Below, piece after piece: positions 57,225 through 64,000 of a stretch of DNA of 64,000 nt (positions within the stretch are counted from its first letter, which is position 1; each line of letters begins with the position of its first letter). The stretch is from Pristionchus mayeri. Taxonomy: Eukaryota; Nematoda; Chromadorea; Rhabditida; Neodiplogasteridae. Both the position numbers and the translations under genes were made by a program. The stretch spans positions 930,001 to 994,000 of the forward strand of contig BTRK01000002.1 of assembly GCA_036245805.1 (NCBI GenBank), read 5' to 3'. The notes beneath the pieces were generated by a model. The model saw nothing but the letters and a program-made list of their open reading frames with translations, had not been told where the DNA came from and searched no databases.

Positions 57225-57723
57225 TCTAAATGATTCTGATTTCGTAAATTAAACATTTCAAAATTTTAATTTCAGCACGCCCGTGAATCATTGAAATATT
57301 TCTCTAGGAAATGTTCAAATCTTAAAAGATCTGTCGATTTCCCAGAATAGTGATAATCTCGTCATCGTCAATTCCTCTCACTGTGAGTACTAAATCTAAT
57401 ATTAGCAGCAAGTGAGTGCTTCAATAGTGCAAGCCAGGCAATAATCTTCAAAATAGTGAGGTGCGAGAATAGTGAGTGGTTGCAAACCGCACAGCACATC
57501 GTAGCAGCCACATGCAAGACTGCCAGAAGACATTTATTTCGTAAATAATAATGATAAAAACAGCAAAGCAACAACACCACTCGGAAAAGGCTGAGGACAA
57601 AGTAAGGCAGAGGAATGAGTTGTGAGAAAGGCAGGGGGTATCGGAAACATACAAACATAGATTCAACAGGTGAGGTGCAACAACGAGCGATCACACAGTG
57701 AGTGGGGGCGTAAGCGTGAGTGT

Positions 57724-59993
57724 TCATTGATCTCTGCTACTTCTTGGAGCTTGATCACGTTGAGGCTTACTTATAACAGCAATATGAGCCCAGACTCCCT
57801 TGACATGTAGGTAGTATTTGGTGATGGTGGGAACAGTGTAGATATACTCCTTGGCGTTGAGCTTAAACCATCTATCGTAGCCGAGCTCCTGCGAGATCGA
57901 TCGTAATTATCGATTAATTAGCACATTTAGACATTACAGTGTGCACTAATCTGATACAGTATCACAATGGAGACAGCTCAATGTCAGTACGTCAGGACAC
58001 AACGAGAGATTCAAAAAGATTCAAGAATTGGAACATCTTTGATGATTTCAGAGAAAAGGGTTATACTCCAACATTAATTAAACCATTACTCGATTGGCAC
58101 AAGCATATGGTAAGTGTACCGTACCTTCTCCAGCTCAGACGCCACAGGGCGCATCTCCTCCAGGCAGTCGACCCCGACTTGACTGCAAAGGTACGGTAGG
58201 TGATCAATTATCGATCAGCTACAATACTGACTCATGTCTACGGTAGACCCTTTTGAAAATAAGAATGACCAATAACCAATGGGTTTGATAAATATGCCGT
58301 CTCAGCTTCTATACCGTAAAGCAATCGTAATCTTTTCACGGTTATGCGTACCGTAACCTGACCGTGATCTACATGACTCACTTCTTAGGCCCCGCCTTGA
58401 GAGCGTAGTACTTGCCAATATCCTGCACGCTCGCAATCATTTTCGCCAGACGCTCGCGCGTCTCCTTAACAACAACAACAATAATAAAAAATAATAACAC
58501 AATTCCAATGATATCAAACACTATACAAGATTGTAATTACCGAAGGGTTACATTTATCAGTGTCCAAATAATTGCACCAATTCTTTTGACATTTTGCAGA
58601 TGTGTCCTCCTAGAGAACCCAAATGCAAATGCATTCGATGCGCGTGTAATCTGATTGGTGGACACATGAACACGGAATCTTAGGATTAGCCTTAGGCTCA
58701 AGGCTATTCCTAAGTGCACCCACGTTGGCAGTCTCCCGGCGCACCGTTCCCACTGCCTTCTTAGCATCCTGGTCCAGAGTTCCTTCCCATGTTTGAATTT
58801 CCGGCTTTTCGCCCTGAACGGAAAATACAAGATTAGTGTAGCTACTAGATATTCTATTCTAAAATTTTAGAGAGAGAAGCCAGCAATACGACCTCACACC
58901 CCTCCTGTCTTGAAGCAACTTAGTGCATACTGTATTGTAATGGTCGCCAAAAATCGATAATTGAACTATACCGAATCTTCTTGGTCATACACTTGCACGA
59001 GCTCATCGTACTCCTTCTCCGTCTGAACCCATCTACTCGCGAGCGTCGCCAGTGACCGCTGCAAATAAGTAAACAAAGTTATAAATATTGCAATTTCGGC
59101 ACTTCTTCGGTTTCTGGCCACCCCCACTCCCCCAATTTCCTGTTCCCGAGCATTGTTGAGGGGTTGAGCGGCCGAAAATCAGGGAGGAATGCCTAGAAAT
59201 GAGTGGGCTGGATGACCGAGGGGGTGGCCAGAAACCGAAGAAGTGTCGCAAGTTTTAAGTAAATTACGCACACAACAATGAGCATTGATTGGTAAACGCC
59301 CAAAATATCATTCAAAGAAAGTTCCCCATTGGAACCAGATTATCAGGCACCAAGTGGTGCCACGGCGGTCCTGGTACAACGGAACCAAGCGGAACCACTT
59401 CTGTCGCTCACCGTGAGATCAGCACGGAGGTGGTTCACATATATCGGGTCCATCTGGTATTGCATCTGAGCGACCGTCATAACCAGTGCGGTCTGAGGAC
59501 GATTAATTAATTAATTAACGATTAATTAATGACTTATTGACACTTCTTCGACATTTAGGCCACTCCCCACCTCCCCTTGTGTCATCAGAAAATTAATTTA
59601 CTTTTCCATTCATAGTCTTCGCGTCTGAATTAATTCATTCTGCACCTAACCTCCACCGGCCTTCCGTTTGTTATTTTTTAATTCTTCGCCACATGCTATT
59701 TTTTAAAATTTATGTTCTCACAGGAATATGATTTTCGATTTATCTCAATTCGGTTATGAAACACCTTTTTGGCGCAAGCTTATCAATGTTCTCAGGTGAA
59801 TAGTGAATCGAAGGCGGGATGAACCTTCACCTTCTCAAGTCAACTCTAAATGACCAATATGACCTACCTCATCGGCGATCTTTCTGATCATGTTGATGAC
59901 CTCCTGCATGCCCAGCTTCCAGGCCTCATACGCCTTGCTCACCGGTCCATCATCCTTATAATAATCCGGGTCGGCCTTGACGTAGCGAGCCAT
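57724..59993 (-). CDS. ApoL-cluster paralogue, gene E
   Basis: Seven exons in frame give 229 aa: 59868-59993, 59412-59492, 58972-59058, 58724-58813, 58382-58464, 58126-58183, 57724-57888. N-terminus MARYVKADPDYYKDDGPVSK, helix QEVINMIRKIADE, TALVMTVAQMQYQMDP, LASRWVQTEKEYDELVQVYD, KPEIQTWEGTLDQDAKKAVG, ETRERLAKMIASVQDIGKYY, VDCLEEMRPVASELEK, ELGYDRWFKLNAKEYIYTVP. No signal peptide or membrane helix. About 90% identical in places to gene F, including 3' noncoding sequence. Function unknown; it shares exon architecture with genes A, B and D. ATG 59993 opens the only start-containing exon with a good donor. Confidence 0.68.
59098..59246. repeat. Palindromic element in a gene E intron
   Basis: CACTTCTTCGGTTTCTGGCC / GGCCAGAAACCGAAGAAGTG form a 20-bp perfect terminal hairpin with further inner pairing. 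A partial copy (CACTTCTTCGACATTTAGGC) lies at about 59539. Confidence 0.85.
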
Positions 59994-60001
59994 GCTTAAA
60001 G

Positions 60002-60122
60002 TTACCCATCACCCTTGAAATTATTTGAATTTCCGCGCGTGCCTGATCAAGCCCGCACTCTCATTTTTGCCGTGATCTGGCACGCGCGGAAAATCAAATA
60101 ATTTTATGGGTGTTGTGTAACC
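60002..60122. repeat. Palindrome just upstream of gene E
   Basis: AATTATTTGAATTTCCGCGC and complement GCGCGGAAAATCAAATAATT, around GTGCCTGATCAAGCCCGCAC. It starts 9 bp 5' of the gene E start codon (minus strand), so it falls in the promoter or 5' leader. A related arm pair lies at about 56428-56500. Confidence 0.85.
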
Positions 60123-60485
60123 TTAAATAAACGTTTAATTAATTAATTTTACATGATTCAGTGCAACACCTAGCGCAAATAAGAAAAAGCAGTAGTGCCA
60201 GTTAAGTAAGTGCAAGAATAGTGAGTGGTTGCAAACCGCACAGCACATCGTAGCAGCCACATGCAAGACTGCCAGAAGACATTTATTTCGTAAATAATAA
60301 TGATAAAAACAGCAAAGCAACAACACCACTCAGAAAAGGCTGAGGACAAAGTAAGGCAGAGGAATGAGTTGTGAGAAAGGCAGGCGGTATCGGAAACATA
60401 CAAACATAGATTCAACAGGTGAGGTGCATGAGTGATCGATCATACAGTGATTAAGTGCGTAAGCTTGAGTGCTTTTTGGTTTCTG

Positions 60486-62297
60486 CTACTTCTTGGGGCG
60501 ATATCCCTTTTGCTTACGCATAGCTTCAGCCGCTCTAGTACGGCTTTCCATGACTTCTAGGTAGTATTTGGTGATGGTGGGAACAGTGTAGATGTACTCC
60601 TTGGCGTTGAGCTTAAACCATCTATCGTAGCCGAGCTCCTGCGAGATCGATCATAATTATCAATTAATGAACAACTTCAGTCACTACAGTATGCTCTAAT
60701 CTGACACATTATCACAATGGAGGCACCTCAGCACGTCAGGATTTAACGGAAAATGAGTCACTGTGTTTTTGGAAGCATCAGAGAAAAGGGCTAAACTCCT
60801 ACAGTAATTCAACCATTCCTCGATTGAGGCAAGCATATTGTAAGTATATGGTACCTTCTCCAGCTCGGACGCGACGCGGCGCATCTCCTCCGAACAGTCG
60901 ACCGCGACTTGTCTGAAAGATACGGTAGGTAATCAATAGTCGACCTGCAACAATAATGACTCAAATATACTGTAGCCCTCGGCTGAAAATGAGCTCGATA
61001 TGATTCAATGAGATTGTTAAATATGCCGTCTCACCTTCTCTACCGTAACCCAATCGTATTCTGTCCCACGGTTATGCATACCGTAACCCAACCGTGATCT
61101 ACGTAACTCACTTCTTCCAAGCCTCGAGAGCGTAGTACTTGCCAATATCCAGCACGCTCGCAATCATCTTCGCCAGGCGCTCGCGCGTCTCCTTAATAAT
61201 AACAATAACAACAACAATACTATTAGTAATATTTATTATTATACTGGCACCAAACGTGATACAAGATTACAGATTGGCTATATTTACAGTTAGGGAAATT
61301 ATCGGTGTCCCAAAAATAACACAAATTCTATCTAAAATTTACAGATGCATCCTTCAGATATAATGCAAATATATTCGATGTTTGTAAAGTCCAATTAGTG
61401 TTGACAAAGCTGCTTAACAATTCGGCTTGAACACGATATTGTCAACGATGAATCTGGCTTTCCGTGCATGTTATCAGAATTAGCGCGGATGCTTTTTGGC
61501 AAAGGCTTAGGCTGAGGCAACTCCTCAAATGCACACACCTGGGCAGCCTCCAGACGCACAGTTCCCTCTGCATCCGTAGCATCATGCTCCAGCGTTTCTT
61601 CCCAGGGTTGTATGTACGATATTTCGCCCTGAACGGAAATTATAATGTAGCCACTAAATATTGTATGCTGAATTCTGATGGATGCCAGCAGTATGACCTC
61701 ACTCCCCTCCTGTCTCACATGGGTTTGGTCATTGGACACATTCTCCGATCTTCACCAAAATTTGAGGGCATACTAATTCGAGTACGCCATCTATTCAACT
61801 TTTAGGTGCTTTGGTGACCGAATGGTTTTATTTTGTAATAGATTCAAGAAAAAAGTTTGGAAAATTGTTTTCATACTTTGAGATTGATTACAGGCACATG
61901 AACAAAAAGCAAAAATGATATGTCGTTGCTGGGGGCCGAACCCATGATGTTCGGGCGATGCTCTCACATCCACCCCACTCGGCTACCAAAGATATGAGGA
62001 GAGGGCAAAAGAATCTCCTAACATCTCAACAGGAAAGTATTGACTTTTTCAACGACATATTTAGCAGAATTTGACAAAGGATTAAGAATCAGCGTACTCG
62101 AATTAGTATACCACGAAATTTTTGTGAAGATCGGAGAATGTGTCCAGAGACCAAACCCATGTTAGGTCAACTAGGGTCACCAAAAAATCGATAATTAAAC
62201 TATACAGTACCGCTCTATCTTCGTCGTAAACCTGAACGACCTCATCGTACTCCTTCTCCGTCTGCTTCCATCGACTCGCGAGCGCCGCCAGTGACTT
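60486..62297 (-). CDS. ApoL-cluster paralogue, gene F (first exons not found)
   Basis: Exons 62211-62297, 61539-61628, 61112-61191, 60855-60912, 60486-60638 (stop 60486-60488) match gene E exons 3-7 in order and phase (155 aa). Key segments: LASRWKQTEKEYDEVVQVYD, ETRERLAKMIASVLDIGKYY, VDCSEEMRRVASELEK, ELGYDRWFKLNAKEYIYTVP, and a different C-terminus (EVMESRTRAAEAMRKQKGYR). Counterparts of gene E exons 1-2 are not visible between 62298 and 64000. Either the gene is 5'-truncated or its first exons lie beyond the window. It arose by tandem duplication with gene E. Confidence 0.6.
61717..62162. repeat. Foldback element enclosing a tRNA-like sequence
   Basis: Ends ACATGGGTTTGGTC and GACCAAACCCATGT are inverted, with further arms (GGACACATTCTCCGATCTTC, GTACTCGAATTAGTAT). 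The unpaired centre at about 61925-61990 (minus strand) reads TAGCCGAGTGGGG (A-box-like), then GGGTTCGGCCCC (B-box-like) about 35 nt later. Acceptor-stem pairing is absent, so it is a relic or a pol III promoter fragment, not a functional tRNA gene. Confidence 0.7.
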
Positions 62298-62435
62298 CTG
62301 CAAATAAATATCTAATTACGAATTAATTAATTAAAATATCACAATTTTTATGTAAAATTACGCACTCAACGATGTATGACAAAAGCCTAATATCTGCTAC
62401 TTCAAAGCTAAATTCCTATTTGAGCAACATTTTCA

Positions 62436-62645
62436 GGTACCGGCTCTTGTGCTGAAGCCCAGATCTTATAAAAGGAGAATTCGATTAGGATAGCGAAACA
62501 ATGAACATAGGAAATACTCATTGTAAGAATGGCGCAAATTTTAACATCAACATTATGAATTGGCCAGTAATCGAGCAATAAAATGCTAAAAATGAGGGAA
62601 CACATAACTGTGATCTGGGCTTCAGCACAAGAGCCCAGGTACCAA
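62436..62645. repeat. Foldback element
   Basis: GGTACCGGCTCTTGTGCTGA / TCAGCACAAGAGCCCAGGTACC, with CCCAGATC next to each arm. Open frames over it are mirror artefacts. Confidence 0.8.
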
Positions 62646-62734
62646 GTTGCACCACAGATGTTCTCATATCATGGAAGCAGTGAGCCCTATTACTATATAA
62701 AGAAATATCGTAACGTCTGTCTGTCCCTTTGTTT

Positions 62735-63310
62735 GTCTGTCACACTTTTTCTTCAAATCGCTGTAAATCGGCTCAAAATCATCGTAGCACCATAGGACCT
62801 TGACCGTTGGTGACCCCTTGACGAGAGTTTTCAAAAAATTGATCTTTGAACTTTGTAGTTTGTAGTTTGATCACTTTCTTTCGACCGCTCTAATTCGCTT
62901 CAAAATCATCGTAGCACCATAGGACCTTGACCGTTGGCATCCCCATGGCGAGCGCTTTTTAAGTTTGATCTTTGATCTTTGTAGTTTGGAGTTTGATCTT
63001 TTTCTTCAAATAGCTCTAACTCGCTTCAAAATCATCGTAGAAGGATAGGACCTTGACCGTTGGCATCCCCATGGCGAGCGCTTTTAAAGTTTGATTTTTG
63101 TAGTTTGTAGTTTGATATTTTTCTTCAAATGGCTCTAACTCGCTTCAAAATAATCGTAGAAGGATAGGACATTAACCTTTGGTATCCCCATGGCGAGTGC
63201 TTTTAAAATATGAAACTTGATCTTTGATCTTTGATCTCTTTTATTCAAATCGCTCTAACTTGGCTCAAACGCGTTTGTGTGACGTCGGACCTTGACCGTT
63301 AGCATCCTCA
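62735..63310 (+). repeat. Tandem repeat of about 122 bp, five copies
   Basis: Five diverged copies share CTCTAACTCGCTTCAAAATC, ATAGGACCTTGACCGTTGG and GTTTGATCTTTGATCTTTG. The ACCTTGACCGTT word recurs near 62803, 62929, 63051, 63171 (diverged) and 63293. No coding evidence. Confidence 0.88.
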
Positions 63311-63424
63311 CGACGAGCACTTTCAGCACACCACACAACATGGTGTATTTTAGGAAATCGCAGAAAACTCAGATGCACCCCGTGCACCACCCGCCACACC
63401 ATCCCAACCTGCTCTCACTCCCCG

Positions 63425-63548
63425 CAGCGTAAGCGTTGTGAAAGGCTCGTGAGTCCTCGGGTGATTCGAAAAAGTTGGGATGGGGCGAAGCCCCATCCCA
63501 ACTTTTTCGAATTGCCCGAGGCCTCACGAGCCTTTTACAACGTTTTAA
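63425..63548. repeat. Long hairpin
   Basis: Arms of about 58 bp with few mismatches (AAAAAGTTGGGATGGG / CCCATCCCAACTTTTT) around a GCGAAGC loop. The open frame at 63369-63593 crosses it and is an artefact. Confidence 0.93.
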
Positions 63549-64000
63549 GCAGGCTCTCACCAGTCGCGTCCAATTGTTATCCTTAAAACACAACCCCGCG
63601 AACCACGTTGCGACCGAAGGTCGCTAGTTTCAGTCAAATACTGTAAGAACAGTAAGCGTAGTCAGTGGTTTTCTAGTGCGAGTCACAATTAACGAGGGTT
63701 CAGGTAGTGCACAAAAAGTCGGGACTCATTTGTCAAATGAAAAATGAGACACGGTAGAAGGCGGGTTACCGTAGTAAATCGTCTCTCTAAAACGTGTTCT
63801 CTCTCGTTGGTCAGAGAAATCGAGAGAGTACACGGTCTGCCTGCACATCGAGGGAGAGGGTGCGCTCTAGTCACCGCGGGTTAGAAAACGGCGGGCAGAG
63901 GGAAGCGAGAGCGCGTAGCCCGTCTCCTGTACAATTGCGTTGTACAGAGGCCGCGCCTGTGAGCCCTCGTGCAATTGTTAAATACACGTGGAACGATTTA
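63549..64000. other. Right edge, nothing recognised
   Basis: Contains a weak ACCGG-family-like palindrome at about 63777-63840 (GTGTTCTCTCTCG / CGAGAGAGTACAC). No exon of gene F or other gene was identified. Confidence 0.5.

Noticed and set aside
61925..61990. tRNA gene
   Set aside because: A- and B-box-like motifs exist but acceptor and D stems do not pair; kept only as a tRNA-like relic.
63369..63593. 74-codon minus-strand open frame
   Set aside because: It crosses a long perfect hairpin and is explained by it.

Overview
The window looks like genomic DNA of a nematode, of a rhabditid or diplogastrid (Pristionchus-like) type. This is an inference from gene structure: many exons of about 45-140 nt, TTTTCAG/TTTCAG acceptors, nematode-style families (ClC/CLH channel, copine, small RGS protein, serpentine receptor), a mariner element, short palindromic repeats and satellite DNA. 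No rRNA, operon or bacterial signal was seen. Species cannot be fixed from the sequence alone.

Layout. 1-2725 is a 26-bp satellite with a higher-order period. It is followed by an apparently intact mariner transposon (2779-4012), then the 3' exons of an unrecognised one-pass membrane protein gene (about 5759-6775). The stop codon of that gene lies at the edge of a second, inverted block of the same satellite (6769-7161). A serpentine-receptor-like gene lies on the minus strand (8069-9858). A complete 31-exon ClC chloride-channel gene (10998-19802) reads in frame from ATG to stop (875 aa). Downstream is a young non-autonomous LTR retrotransposon (20351-24397) with near-identical LTRs, a 4-bp target duplication, one gag/protease ORF, and a 5' leader holding five tandem stem-loops that share one loop and keep pairing despite sequence differences. 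24398-31352 is a gene-poor stretch of decayed repeats and microsatellites.

31353-41846 is a 24-exon copine gene (652 aa) whose calcium and metal-binding positions look degenerate. An RGS gene is nested on the opposite strand in its largest intron (37069-38154). From 42288 to the right edge every gene is on the minus strand: a 71-aa hydrophobic mini-protein, two apolipoprotein-L-like genes (43330-49750 and 50424-53177), and three related genes (53948-57224, 57724-59993, 60486-62297, the last lacking its first exons). All five larger genes share a first-helix exon ending in phase 0 and a 58-nt penultimate exon of identical phase. I therefore read them as one expanded ApoL-related family, in which the last three lack the hydrophobic hairpin.

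Introns throughout carry foldback elements of 0.1-2.4 kb. The most original signals are the retrotransposon's hairpin array, its recurrent ACGGTTC word in all three reading frames, the ApoL-like cluster, and the proline in the ClC selectivity filter.
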